A DNA stretch of 64,000 bases from Paenibacillus allorhizosphaerae (lineage in GTDB: Bacteria; Bacillota; Bacilli; Paenibacillales; NBRC-103111): assembly GCF_910594985.1 (NCBI RefSeq), contig NZ_CAJVCE010000007.1:301717-365716 (forward strand), written 5' to 3'. Under the pieces are notes generated by a model. That model was not told the DNA's origin. It made no database searches and was given only the letters and a program-made list of their open reading frames with translations. Below are positions 52,162 through 61,437 of this stretch, piece by piece. How positions within the stretch are numbered: position 1 is the first letter of the stretch; every line of letters starts with the position of its first letter. The position numbers and the translations under genes are program-made.

Positions 52162-54084
52162 ATGTTCGGAAGGAAAAAGAATCAGCGCGATACCGAGCCC
52201 CGTCTAGAGCATCTTATAGACGACAACTCGGCTTTTCTGGATATGCTTGCCCCGGACAGCATTCAGGAGGAGCTTGACCATATTCGGCTCGGACGCAATT
52301 ATGTCAGGGTGCTTGCGGTTGCGCACTATGCGAACGATGTCCTCATCAACTGGCTGTCGGTCCTGCACGAGACGAGCGGCAACATAACGCTATCGCATCA
52401 CATCGTTCCACGCTCGTCGGAAGGGATGATTACCTCCTTGAACCGGGCGATTATCGAGCTGAAAGCACGGATCAACGAGCCGAAAATTCAGCCGAAGGAT
52501 GCCATCCGTCTGCAGAAGGAGCTTGAGGACGCGGAAGTGCTTCTGGACAATTTGACCTCGGGACGGAATCAAAAGATTTTTGACCAGCATATGTACATTA
52601 TGCTGCAGGCGCGGTCACTGAAGGAATTGGAGCGGCTCACGAGCACCGTCAAAGCGAAATGCGGACGCAATCTGAAGGCGATCATTCCGAATACCCGGAT
52701 GCTGGACGCGTTCACTTCCTCCCTGCCGATCCGGTCTAACGATCTGCCGGAGATGACGTACCGCAACTTTGACGGAGAGGCGCTGTCGAGCCTGTTCCCG
52801 TTCGACGAAGCGGAGATCTTCGCAGATCGCGGCGTTGTCAAGGGTAAAAACCTGAAGACCAATTCGGTTGTCGTCGTCGACCACGATCAGCTGATCAACC
52901 GGAATGAAGTCGTGATCGCCACCTCGGGCGGAGGGAAATCAACATATATCTGGGGGGACATGATGCGAAGGTGGATCCAGGGCACGATCATCCGGACCAT
53001 CGATCCGAAAGCGGAATTCGGTCGGAAATTCGAGCGTCTCGGGGGCATTTGGGTGAAGATCTCCCCCACATCCGACGACATCATCAACCCGTTTGAAATT
53101 ATGAACTCGTCCATCATGCTGGACGAGGAAGGGAAGCCGGTAGCCGTCTCGCTGCTGCATCAAAAAATCGCGCGGCTAAAAACGATGTTTACTTTGATGT
53201 ATAAATCACTTGTCAATCAACAGGTCGAGCTCGCGCTGCTGGAGAAAGCAATTGTCGAAACATACCTAAGAAAAGGGATCGAATGGTCCACTGATTTCTC
53301 CCGGCTGAGCCGTATGGACTTCCCCATCATGAGCGATCTGTACGAGACGATCCGCCAGCTGATGACAACGGACAAGACATACGAATCGCTGAACGGCTTT
53401 TATCAGGTACTGTATCCGTATGTCGAGGGCTCCTATTCGAAGGCGTTCAATGGCCATACGAATGTCGATTTGTCGAACGACCTGATTAATTTCGATATTT
53501 ACGACCTGAGGTCGGAATCGGATCTCAGGCAGGTGGCGATGTACAATATATTGACGTTCCTGACCGATGACGCCACGATGGACCGGACGAAAATCAAACA
53601 AATTTACGTCGATGAGGCGCACATTCTCGCCGATCCGAAAAATCCGACGGCCATGGAATTCCTCAGCTCGATGTACAAATTGATCCGCTCGTTCCAGGGA
53701 GGCGTCACCTCCGCCACCCAGCAGGTAGGCGATTTCCTGTCAGCCGTCGACGGCTCCCGGAACCACGGTGAAGCCGTTATTTTGAACTCGGTAACGAAGC
53801 TGTATTTGCCCATGACCGCCCAGGAAATTCAGGATATTATGAACAAAACGTCGGAGAAGTTCTCCGAAGCGGAGCAGCGGCTCCTCGTCGTAGAGGATGC
53901 GGAGAAGCACAAAAACGCGGGCAAAGGCATCTATGTCGTGGGCTCCAAAAAGGTGCACATTCAAGTGGAGCTGACGCAGGAAGAGCTGCGGCTGTGGGAT
54001 AGCCGCTGGTACCGTCAAAAGTACGGGGAAGATCCCGATGAGCAGCCGCTTTACGGATTGAAGCGCGAGGAAGTGTTCGGCTGA
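52162..54084 (+). CDS. virB4: VirB4-type secretion ATPase
   Basis: The protein has 640 residues. The N-terminal domain (about 1-230) is followed by Walker A VVIATSGGGKSTYIWGDMMR near residue 250, a TIDPKAEFGRKFE segment, and Walker B KQIYVDEAHILADPKNPTAM near 500 with GGVTSATQQVGDF. VirB4 drives assembly and energises the conjugation channel. ATG at 52162 with AGAGGTG upstream is preferred to GTG nine bases earlier. Its TGA stop overlaps the next ATG. Confidence 0.95.
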   Translation: MFGRKKNQRDTEPRLEHLIDDNSAFLDMLAPDSIQEELDHIRLGRNYVRVLAVAHYANDVLINWLSVLHETSGNITLSHHIVPRSSEGMITSLNRAIIELKARINEPKIQPKDAIRLQKELEDAEVLLDNLTSGRNQKIFDQHMYIMLQARSLKELERLTSTVKAKCGRNLKAIIPNTRMLDAFTSSLPIRSNDLPEMTYRNFDGEALSSLFPFDEAEIFADRGVVKGKNLKTNSVVVVDHDQLINRNEVVIATSGGGKSTYIWGDMMRRWIQGTIIRTIDPKAEFGRKFERLGGIWVKISPTSDDIINPFEIMNSSIMLDEEGKPVAVSLLHQKIARLKTMFTLMYKSLVNQQVELALLEKAIVETYLRKGIEWSTDFSRLSRMDFPIMSDLYETIRQLMTTDKTYESLNGFYQVLYPYVEGSYSKAFNGHTNVDLSNDLINFDIYDLRSESDLRQVAMYNILTFLTDDATMDRTKIKQIYVDEAHILADPKNPTAMEFLSSMYKLIRSFQGGVTSATQQVGDFLSAVDGSRNHGEAVILNSVTKLYLPMTAQEIQDIMNKTSEKFSEAEQRLLVVEDAEKHKNAGKGIYVVGSKKVHIQVELTQEELRLWDSRWYRQKYGEDPDEQPLYGLKREEVFG

Positions 54085-55157
54085 TGGATCCCGGCACGCT
54101 GTATCTTGTTTTATCCAAGCTTTGGCACTTCCGGAAGCCGATCGCTTATATGGTGTTCGGCATTTGCATCTTTGTAATGATGGTATTTATCCTCATCTTC
54201 GGCGGATCGGTATCGGATGTAGGAAACGGCGGACAGAACGGCGAATTTCCTCCGGGTATGGCCAATGTGAGCAAGGAGGTGCTTCGTTACGAACCGCTCG
54301 TCACCCGATATGCAGAGGAATTCGGAGTCACGGGTTATATTCAGATCATTTTGGCCATTATGCAGCAGGAAAGCGGCGGAGCCGGTCTTGATCCGATGCA
54401 GGCGTCCGAAAGTCCCGCCAACCGCAAATATTGCAAACAGCCGAATTGTATCACCGACCCCGAATATTCCATTCGCGCCGGGGTGGAGAACTTCTCCATC
54501 GTCATGAAGCAAGCGGACGGCGATCTGTTCACCGCCCTGCAGGCATACAACTTCGGGTCCGGCTTTGTCGATTACGTGAAGCGCAACGGCGGCAAATATA
54601 CGAAAGATTTGGCGCTGAAATTTGCCCAGCAGCATTCCTACGGCTGCCCCGATCCGGACGATTTCCGCGCCAAAGTGAACGCCTGTTACGGCGACTACAC
54701 ATATGTCGACAAGGTGATGCGAAATCTCGGCGGCATGGATCCTTATGCCGTCGCGGCGGCCGGAGGACAAATATTCGACTTCAACGCGGTCTACCAAAGT
54801 ATGCGCGGCTTTCTCGGCCTTCCCTACAACTTCGGAGGCAATTCGCCGCAGGAAGGCTTCGACTGTTCTTCGCTCATGCAGTGGAATTTCAAGCATGCCG
54901 CCGGCATCAACCTCCCCCGGGTAGCGCAGGACCAATACAATGCAACCGCTCGGATCAAGGCCGCAGAACTGTTGCCCGGAGATCTCGTCTTCTTTACGGG
55001 CACCTACGATTCCGGTACAGCGGTCACCCATGTCGGCATGTATATCGGCGGCGGAAGAATGATTCAGTCGAGCAGCTCCGGAGTCAACGTCGATACATTC
55101 ACATCAGGTTACTGGAGGAAGCATTTGTACGGCTACGGGCGGATCGTTCGCAGATAG
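54084..55157 (+). CDS. bifunctional lysozyme/NlpC-P60 peptidoglycan hydrolase (CwlT-like)
   Basis: The protein has 357 residues: one N-terminal membrane helix (PIAYMVFGICIFVMMVFILI), a lysozyme-like domain at about 75-210 (LAIMQQESGGAGLDPMQASE with the catalytic Glu, and LQAYNFGSGFVDYV), and a C-terminal NlpC/P60 domain at about 235-357 (EGFDCSSLMQWNFKHA with catalytic Cys, then AVTHVGMYIGGGRMIQSSSS with His). The same architecture as CwlT of ICEBs1 and Orf14 of Tn916. It opens the wall for the conjugation channel. The ATG overlaps the virB4 stop. Confidence 0.95.
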   Translation: MDPGTLYLVLSKLWHFRKPIAYMVFGICIFVMMVFILIFGGSVSDVGNGGQNGEFPPGMANVSKEVLRYEPLVTRYAEEFGVTGYIQIILAIMQQESGGAGLDPMQASESPANRKYCKQPNCITDPEYSIRAGVENFSIVMKQADGDLFTALQAYNFGSGFVDYVKRNGGKYTKDLALKFAQQHSYGCPDPDDFRAKVNACYGDYTYVDKVMRNLGGMDPYAVAAAGGQIFDFNAVYQSMRGFLGLPYNFGGNSPQEGFDCSSLMQWNFKHAAGINLPRVAQDQYNATARIKAAELLPGDLVFFTGTYDSGTAVTHVGMYIGGGRMIQSSSSGVNVDTFTSGYWRKHLYGYGRIVRR

Positions 55158-55167
55158 GAGGCAAGGC

Positions 55168-55725
55168 ATGGAGATCGATGAGAGAATAAAATGGATTGTC
55201 ATCGGCGTTCTGTTCTTTTTGTTCATGAGCGCGACATTCTGGGGATTGTCCGCCAAACGTGCGGTGTCCGACGGGCAATCCCGCATAAACGCTCTCACGC
55301 AGCAGATTACGGAAGTGACGAAGGAGCGGGATGAGGCAAAAGCATTCTTAGCCGGAGATGGCATTCCGACGATTACCGGATTCGCTCAAGCGTTCTTTGC
55401 ATTCAACCGGCTATCCGACCGGTATTCTCAGGCAAAGTCTTTTTTGACCGAGAACGGATACAAAAGTCTGTTCCCTTCCGGACCGGAGGGTGAAATCCCC
55501 AAAGATACGGTACCGATTTCGGGCGCCGTCAGCGATGTCGAGCCGTACTTCCACCGGATTGATGAACGGCGCGGAACCGGGATGCTTGTACTGAAGCATC
55601 AGTTGAAGGTAAACAATGTCGCGTCTACTACGCTTACCTATGTCAAGCTGTCCATGATCAGGGCAGATGCCAAGCAAGCTTATTTGATCGATCGCGTGGA
55701 AATCGTCCAACAGCAAAAATTGTAG
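55168..55725 (+). CDS. membrane-anchored VirB8-like conjugation protein
   Basis: The protein has 185 residues with an N-terminal membrane helix (WIVIGVLFFLFMSATFWGL), a coiled-coil stretch (RINALTQQITEVTKERDEA) and a soluble domain of about 120 residues outside the membrane (FAQAFFAFNRLSDRYSQAKS, ... TTLTYVKLSMIRAD). The topology and gene position match VirB8/TcpC-type proteins that scaffold the channel, but no specific motif proves it. It starts 10 bases after the CwlT-like gene with AGGAGGC upstream. Confidence 0.55.
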   Translation: MEIDERIKWIVIGVLFFLFMSATFWGLSAKRAVSDGQSRINALTQQITEVTKERDEAKAFLAGDGIPTITGFAQAFFAFNRLSDRYSQAKSFLTENGYKSLFPSGPEGEIPKDTVPISGAVSDVEPYFHRIDERRGTGMLVLKHQLKVNNVASTTLTYVKLSMIRADAKQAYLIDRVEIVQQQKL

Positions 55726-55753
55726 AGTCCTGCGAACAAAGGGAGGAGTTCCG

Positions 55754-56959
55754 ATGAGACTGTTGCAGCGGTTATTTCGAAAAGCAGACAAATTACGGGT
55801 CTATTTGCGCCTAAGCACCAAAGATAAGCCGGTGCAGGAAACGATTCGCGAATATTACGGCAAGCTGTCCCGACCGGCGGTTCTGCTACTTGTCATTCTT
55901 CTGCTGTTCGCTAATGCGCCTGCCAACCACGTCGTTGCGGATCCGACACCGACGCCGGGTCCGACCACCGCTCCAACGCCGACTCCGGACAAGACGCCTG
56001 CGCCGAGCCCTACGCCCAGCCCTTCGCCGCAGGCTCCTCCCGCTCCTCCAGCACAAAAGCAGCAGTCGAAAGAGATTGAAAAGCGGGATTGCGGCTTTAC
56101 CGAGATCGATTGCAAATTTCAGAACATCCTGATCGATCTTGCGAACCAGGCCTTCAACGTAATGAAGGATATGCTTGAAATCTTTATTCTAAAGCCCGGA
56201 GACCTGCTTGAGAATCCTACCGTCAATACATTTTTCAACCTGATCAAGGGCGTCAGTTGGTCGCTTGCCACCGTTTTCCTGATTTATCAGTGCCTGCGGA
56301 TTTATGTGCTGTCTTTGGCCGACGGAGACCGGAGCGAGCTGAGGAAGCTGCTCCCGAAGATTTTCCTGATTCCTGTGTTCATGATGGGCATGCCCTGGGG
56401 TATTGAAGGCATCCTGACGCTCTCGGGTGAATTCAGCCGGGGTTTTCTGTCTGTACCGAGCATCGATCCGGGAGGAGGCCAACTGGTCGGATTCGCCGCC
56501 ATTTACTTGCTGTTCACGGGCGCAACGTCCAGCTTGTTCATCGTCATTCTCGCGCTCGTCTTCCTTGCGCTGCTGGCGGTCTTCGCCTTCCAGCAGTGCC
56601 TTCGTTTCGCCGAGCTCGCCTTTCTTGTCGTATCGGGACCGGTGGCGATCATGTCGATATTGAATCAGGAGTTCAATCTGTTCCCGAGCTGGTGGCGTCA
56701 CCTGTTGTCGGTCGCCTTCACTCAAAGCGTGCAGTACCTGCTCATTATGATGGCGATCAAGCTGGCGACCGGAACCAACCCGTTCAAAGGCGAGTATATG
56801 GGGATCTTCGGATCGATTGGCTGCATGGTGCTCGTGATCAAATCGCCTGCCTTTATCCGGGAGTTTATGTATTCCACCGGCGCGGGCCGCAAGGCGGCAG
56901 GAATGGCGGCGAATACCGTCACCAGCGCAGGCCGCAGCTTGGTCAAACTGATCAAATAG
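55754..56959 (+). CDS. VirB6/TrbL-like polytopic conjugation protein
   Basis: The protein has 401 residues. After a basic N-terminus and a helix (PAVLLLVILLLFANAPANHV) comes a Pro/Thr-rich linker at about 63-100 (TPTPGPTTAPTPTPDKTPAP), then a pair CGFTEIDC and at least five membrane helices (SLATVFLIYQCLRIYVLSL, LVGFAAIYLLFTGATSSLF, SLFIVILALVFLALLAVFAF, SVQYLLIMMAIKLATG). This is the layout of TrbL/VirB6-like Gram-positive mating-channel proteins. The low-complexity linker is unusual. GGGAGGAG precedes the start. Confidence 0.75.
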   Translation: MRLLQRLFRKADKLRVYLRLSTKDKPVQETIREYYGKLSRPAVLLLVILLLFANAPANHVVADPTPTPGPTTAPTPTPDKTPAPSPTPSPSPQAPPAPPAQKQQSKEIEKRDCGFTEIDCKFQNILIDLANQAFNVMKDMLEIFILKPGDLLENPTVNTFFNLIKGVSWSLATVFLIYQCLRIYVLSLADGDRSELRKLLPKIFLIPVFMMGMPWGIEGILTLSGEFSRGFLSVPSIDPGGGQLVGFAAIYLLFTGATSSLFIVILALVFLALLAVFAFQQCLRFAELAFLVVSGPVAIMSILNQEFNLFPSWWRHLLSVAFTQSVQYLLIMMAIKLATGTNPFKGEYMGIFGSIGCMVLVIKSPAFIREFMYSTGAGRKAAGMAANTVTSAGRSLVKLIK

Positions 56960-56969
56960 GAGGCCGCTC

Positions 56970-57311
56970 ATGAATCGAATACTCATCCTCTTTATGCTCA
57001 CGTTACTTTTGATAAGCGCATGCTCCAAGCAAAACGATGCCGGCTTCACCGGCGAATGGGAAGTCGCAGCTGACGATAAAGGCCGCTGCCATGACAACTT
57101 CACCTTCTACAAGGACGGAACCGTATCGTATTCAAGAACCGGGGGCCAAACGGTCACAGGGACATACAAGCACGTGGAAGGAAATACGTACCGCATCGAC
57201 TACGGAAGCGTCGGTTCGGATACGATCGAGCTCAAGGCCGAAGGCGATAAGCTTACCACGAAATTCGGCAACGCCGGATCGAAGACGTGCACGTTTTCGA
57301 AGAAGAAATGA
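56970..57311 (+). CDS. small lipoprotein at end of conjugation operon
   Basis: The 113-residue protein has lipoprotein signal MNRILILFMLTLLLISACSK (lipobox LISAC) and a short beta-rich domain (FTGEWEVAADDKGRCHDNFT, KTCTFSKKK) of lipocalin-like strand pattern, with two Cys that could form a disulphide. It starts 10 bases after the VirB6-like gene with AGGAGG. Small lipoproteins here can act in entry exclusion, but that is only positional inference. Confidence 0.75.
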   Translation: MNRILILFMLTLLLISACSKQNDAGFTGEWEVAADDKGRCHDNFTFYKDGTVSYSRTGGQTVTGTYKHVEGNTYRIDYGSVGSDTIELKAEGDKLTTKFGNAGSKTCTFSKKK

Positions 57312-57582
57312 TTGGCGACAGTCGAGGTTGATTCGCTTCATTACACATGACGAGTAACTTTTCACAGAGCTTCAGCCGTCGAATTTCACTGACGGCTGCC
57401 TGCTAGCTACGGAGCGGCTTGGTCCTTATCCAGACTGAACTTTCATCAGTAAGTTGTACCTGGTTTGGCTAGGTGCGTGTAGCCTGAATTTGTGTACTTA
57501 AATGTAGATCCTGCTTTGTGACCTTGCCCTGAAAATGTAGACAGCTAGAATCCCTCAACACAGCCGTTTGCCTATCGGGTTG

Positions 57583-58440
57583 TTACCGGTTTTCATACTG
57601 AAAAGGTGCCACGTAACCATTAGATGAGTGCGTTCTCCTGCGGTTATAAAATAATTCAATGTACTCGTAGACAGCCTTTTTAGCCTCACTTCTAGATTTG
57701 AAATTGCGCTCGTTGAGCCTCTCCATCTTGAGCTTGCCCCAGAACGATTCCATCGGTGAATTGTCATAGCAATTACCTTTTCGGCTCATTCTGCAGACGA
57801 ATCCGTGTTTCTTTAAAAGCTGCTGGTATTCCTTACTCGCATATTGCACGCCTCGACCCGAATGGACAATTAAGCCTGCTAAGGCACCAGTACGGCCAAT
57901 CGCCTGCTTTAACGCATTGGCGATTAGTTCTGTCTTCATACGGCTGTCCATGGCCCATCCTACGAGTTTACGTCCGTACAGGTCCATTACACCGGCGAGG
58001 TACAGCCATCCTTCCGCTGTTGGAATATAGGTAATGTCCGAAAGCCATTTCTCATTTGGTTTGTTCGTTGTAAAATCTTGGCGGATGAGGTTTTCCGCTA
58101 CCGGTAGATCGTGTTTCGAGTTCATTGTCGCTTTGTATTTCTTCACAACCTTAGAACGAATGCCGTGCTTCCGCATTAAGCGAGCCACTCGACCACGACT
58201 CGCTTTCTTTTCAGGCGGCAGATTGTTAGTGATCTGCGGCGATCCGTAGATTCTAGAGCTCTTTTGTATGAATTTCTTTAATCGTCTCTGAGAGTTCGCG
58301 ATTCTCCTTGCTTCACTTGCTCTCTGGACGAGTTATGTGCGCATAATAACCGCTTCTAGAGACATTAAGGGCCTGGAACATCTTCGCAATCCGAAATTCG
58401 AAGCGTGTTCATAAATAAAATTGAACGTATTTATTTCAGA
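57583..58440 (-). pseudogene. IS3 orfB transposase, interrupted
   Basis: The 3' 200 codons are readable, with the integrase DDE region: KWLSDITYIPTAEGWLYLAG (first Asp), LIVHSGRGVQYASKEYQQLL, where the second motif is HSGRG rather than HSDRG, and GNCYDNSPMESFWGKLKMER (Glu). The second Asp of the triad is thus Gly. Upstream, the frame is broken by an extra base near 58262, an in-frame TGA in RPESK, and a lost base near 58395. It is not functional. Confidence 0.85.
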
Positions 58441-58466
58441 TTTTTCGCGAAGTAGGCCGCCGCTTT

Positions 58467-58721
58467 TTATAAGATTTCATTCTCTTCCTTAATATCAGCC
58501 AACTGCTTACGAAGTTTCCGAAGCTCTTCGTCTTCAGGCTTAAGGTTTCCGCTGCCTGGAAAGGCGCTTATTCCATCCTGCTTGTAGCTCTTCACCCAGT
58601 CCCGGACTGTGGTGTAGTGAACACCAAGCTCCTTAGCTGTCACTGAAGCTGTCGAATCTCCGCTAAGAATACGCAGTACCGCCTGTTCTTTAAATGCCTT
58701 ATCAAATTTCTTCTGCCCCAT
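58467..58721 (-). pseudogene. IS3 orfA, truncated by nonsense codon
   Basis: The 84 codons read MGQKKFDKAFKEQAVLRILS then ASVTAKELGVHYTTVRDWVK, a helix-turn-helix, and a leucine-zipper part (ELRKLRKQLADIKEENEIL). It stops at TAA where family members have Lys (EILKKAAAYFAKNLK). The downstream codons still spell KAAAYFAKNLK, so a single substitution ended it. Confidence 0.85.
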
Positions 58722-58785
58722 GTGAATCCCTCCATCATTTATTTTAGAGGTTTTCTATGTGTCTATCTATTGGGGGCGAGGTCAC

Positions 58786-58893
58786 CATACCCAGCTCAAA
58801 CCACCAAGTCCAAGTGAATACACCATCACTTAGCCATGATTTATTCGACATTTGGACAAGCTGTCGTTGCAATTCTTGTTGTTCTTCATTCAT
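58786..58893 (-). pseudogene. N-terminus of a CBO0543-like membrane protein, cut by the IS
   Basis: The 36 codons read MNEEQQELQRQLVQMSNKSW then LSDGVFTWTWWFELGMVT, after which the frame enters the IS3 right end. The W-rich opening just before the first membrane helix is typical of small Bacillales membrane proteins annotated CBO0543. AGGTGAACGCGT precedes the ATG. The remainder of the gene is not found on the other side of the IS, so a deletion accompanied the insertion. Confidence 0.55.
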
Positions 58894-59172
58894 ACGCGTT
58901 CACCTGAAAGCCCTTCGAAGTTTTCTTGAACCATATTATTTCCTTATTTTGGGCCAGATAACCGGGCAATAAAGAGAAGAGGAAGAACATGAGGGCTTAT
59001 GTCGGGTAGGAAAAACAAATTGGCCCCTATTCCAAGGGACCCGACCTTAACAACTGTTCATAAATATTGGCTCAGGGAAAGCCGGATCTCATTACCCAGC
59101 GATCCCGTCTCTAAGCAATTGTGCAGCAGCATATTCTTTTGTTGGCTGTGAATGGAGGGTTGCTGCTTTCGC

Positions 59173-60057
59173 CTAGCTACCGGCCGACGCAAGCTCACGG
59201 ATCAACGCCGGCATCCAATCCCGAATCGATTCGAACCGGTAGCCCGCCGCTCTTGCTTTGGACGTATCCAAGCAGTACGAATCAGGGATGGCAAACGGCG
59301 ACATATGCTCCGCTTCCGAACCCGTCGTAATGACCGCTTTACGTCCAACCGCTTCCTCCGTCCAGGCAATGACTTCCCGCATCATGACATCGCCGTCGGA
59401 ACAAGCGTTGACCGGACCGGTCAACTGAGGCACATTCCCAAGCCATGCAAGGAACGATGCCGCTTCGCCCGAATGAATAAACGACATTCGCGCCTCCGGT
59501 TGCGGCACGCCGATCGGCAAGCCTCCACGCACATGCTCGATATGAAAGTGCAGCCTCCGGGTATAGTCGTCTTTGCCAAGCACGATCGGAATCCGCACCG
59601 CGCATACGGGGAAATCCGCCCGTTGGAAGAACACCGCCTCGGACTGCCGTTTTCCTTCCTCGTAAGAAAATTCCGATCGCGCTCCGAGCTTCACAGGATA
59701 CGTAAATGGGTTAAAGGCGTCTTCTGCGATCGGCTGCGGGCCATGGTCATACACGCCGCGCGTCGAGACGACAATATACCTGCCGGTTTTCCCTTTGAAC
59801 GCTTCGCACGCATCCGCGGCGTTTTGCGGGGAATAACAGATTTGATCGTAGACGATGTCCCACGGGCCTGCGTCCGCCGCCGCTTGCAGCGAAACGGCAT
59901 CTTCTCTGTCCAGAACGAGCCGGTTTACTTGTCCGTCGTGCGGATCGGGTGTACGTCCTCTAGTTGCGATCGTCACATCCACTCCTTCATCCAGCAAGTG
60001 CTGCACAAGTCTTTTCCCGAAAAAGCGGGTTCCGCCCATCACTAGCACTTTTTTCAT
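59173..60057 (-). CDS. NAD-dependent epimerase/reductase-like protein
   Basis: The protein has 294 residues of the extended short-chain dehydrogenase class. MKKVLVMGGTRFFGKRLVQH is the dinucleotide-binding opening, YIVVSTRGVYDHG supplies the Ser/Tyr region, and a GEEAAS-like HSGEAASFLAWLGN segment follows. The catalytic YxxxK is present as YEEGKRQSE near residue 133. It resembles the group with plant CSP41 and bacterial isoflavone-reductase-like proteins, and its substrate is unknown. GGGGGCG precedes the ATG. Confidence 0.85.
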   Translation of the reverse strand: MKKVLVMGGTRFFGKRLVQHLLDEGVDVTIATRGRTPDPHDGQVNRLVLDREDAVSLQAAADAGPWDIVYDQICYSPQNAADACEAFKGKTGRYIVVSTRGVYDHGPQPIAEDAFNPFTYPVKLGARSEFSYEEGKRQSEAVFFQRADFPVCAVRIPIVLGKDDYTRRLHFHIEHVRGGLPIGVPQPEARMSFIHSGEAASFLAWLGNVPQLTGPVNACSDGDVMMREVIAWTEEAVGRKAVITTGSEAEHMSPFAIPDSYCLDTSKARAAGYRFESIRDWMPALIRELASAGS

Positions 60058-60082
60058 TACCGTCGCCCCCGTTATTTCTTGT

Positions 60083-60122
60083 TAAAATAAAACGGAGCGC
60101 GCGCTATTGAAGCGCGGCTCCT
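60083..60122 (-). terminator. terminator after the helical-repeat protein gene
   Basis: Minus strand GGAGCCGCGCT pairs with AGCGCGCGCTCC across TCAAT and is followed by GTTTTATTTT, 14 bases past the stop at 60136. Confidence 0.8.
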
Positions 60123-60135
60123 CCGCTGTATGGGT

Positions 60136-61326
60136 TCAACCGTTGAACGCGGCTCGCATTTTTTTGGCAGCGTCGATATTGTCGTAATAGTCCGGGCTTC
60201 CGCTCAGCAGCCAATTGCGGTGACGCACTGCGGTTTCCTCCTGCTCCGGCTCGCCGTTCGTCCAGCTTTCGCCGATGCCCTCCACGTAATCTTTCATCAG
60301 CATCAGCAGCGCCGCAGCCCAGTAGCGCGTTTCCCGCACCGTAGGCACGAGCGGGTAGTATTTGTCGTACGCCGCCCGAATCAGCATATGCACCACTTCC
60401 TGGTAGACGGCCGGGATTTCCGCCTCGCTTACTTTCGCGGCGAGCGCCTCCGGCATCTCCGGTTCGTCCGTCGAAGCGTGGCTCTCGTATTCTTCCTGCG
60501 TTACGAATCCTTGCTGTTTCGCAAGCCACAGCTTCATCCGGTCGAGCGCCGGCTTGTAGGCTACCGGAACCGATACGGTAAGCTCCGGCTTCGGATCGTC
60601 CAGATTGATAACGAACGATTCGCCCATCTTGTGAATCCGGGCGTTGCCGCGGACGCCAAGCCAGCGAAGCGCCAGCAGCGCATGGGTCCGCACTTTGCCG
60701 TCAAGCTCCTCGTTGCGGCAGACGCGGCGCAGCATCTTCTCGCTTCGCGGATCGGGAAGCATGCAGAGCAGCCGCACACCGGACAGTACCGCTTCCGTGT
60801 CCGAGCTCTCGATCCACAGCTTCACCTGGTTAATAATATCATCGAACGACTCTTGCACGAGCCAGTCAAGCTCCAGTCGCCGTCCCGCATATTCTTCAAG
60901 AGAAAGCATGCCTTGCGCCCGCAGCGATTCCTCCCCATGGCGCTCAACCAGCTGCTGATAAGAGCGCTCCAGATCTTCGGCGAGTTCGTTCAGCGTCTCT
61001 TTATCTTGCCCGGATGGGTTATGATGGGTCACGATTCCCCGCACCCATTCCGAGAGCGCACGCGGATTTTGCTGCCATAGCATCATCGCGAAGGCGATCA
61101 AATCACGGTCGTAAGGAAGGCCCGGTTGAAGCGCAAATCGGGCAAGCGCCGTCTGGGAATCCTGCTCTTTCCGCATGAGGCTTAACGAGAGCACAAGGCC
61201 GTTCCATGCGTTGCCGTTCTCCTGATCTTCCAGCATCGCGCGGTAAAAGCAAAACGCAGCCGCACCATACGATTCCGCCTGCAAGTATTGGCGGCCAAGC
61301 GCGCCGATATCTCCAATTTGACTCAT
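60136..61326 (-). CDS. helical-repeat (TPR/HEAT-like) protein of unknown function
   Basis: The protein has 396 residues. The N-terminal 80 residues look like TPR helices (LGRQYLQAESYGAAAFCFYR, AMLEDQENGNAWNGLVLSLS). The middle resembles HEAT repeats (SDTEAVLSGVRLLCMLPDPR, KVRTHALLALRWLGVRGNAR). The C-terminus contains LLMLMKDYVEGIGESWTNGE. It should be a cytoplasmic scaffold-type protein. The ATG at 61326 with GGGGGCTG upstream is used; a longer frame enters the divergent MarR promoter. No function is known. Confidence 0.8.
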   Translation of the reverse strand: MSQIGDIGALGRQYLQAESYGAAAFCFYRAMLEDQENGNAWNGLVLSLSLMRKEQDSQTALARFALQPGLPYDRDLIAFAMMLWQQNPRALSEWVRGIVTHHNPSGQDKETLNELAEDLERSYQQLVERHGEESLRAQGMLSLEEYAGRRLELDWLVQESFDDIINQVKLWIESSDTEAVLSGVRLLCMLPDPRSEKMLRRVCRNEELDGKVRTHALLALRWLGVRGNARIHKMGESFVINLDDPKPELTVSVPVAYKPALDRMKLWLAKQQGFVTQEEYESHASTDEPEMPEALAAKVSEAEIPAVYQEVVHMLIRAAYDKYYPLVPTVRETRYWAAALLMLMKDYVEGIGESWTNGEPEQEETAVRHRNWLLSGSPDYYDNIDAAKKMRAAFNG

Positions 61327-61437
61327 TTTGTGTTCAGCCCCCGTGAAAGTGTCGGATAGTAATAAAGTATAGGACAAGTATACCTTAGAACAAGAAGGAA
61401 TAAAAACCCTTTCAACGAACTTTCTTGCGAAAAAATA

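Larger units (their letters stand above)
57518..58785 (-). mobile_element. degenerate IS3-family insertion sequence
   Basis: The imperfect terminal inverted repeats are GTGACCTTGCCCTGAAAATG at the left (57518 onward) and, reading inward on the other strand, GGTGACCTCGCCCCCAATAG at the right (ending about 58785). Both continue into TAGACA. The 1.27-kb length and orfA/orfB arrangement are typical of IS3. Both frames are broken. No clear target duplication is visible, and the flanks do not rejoin into one gene. Confidence 0.8.

Noticed and set aside
59152..60045. 297-codon plus-strand frame opposite the epimerase gene
   Set aside because: Antisense shadow rich in Arg and His; the minus-strand frame has the Rossmann motif and a ribosome site.
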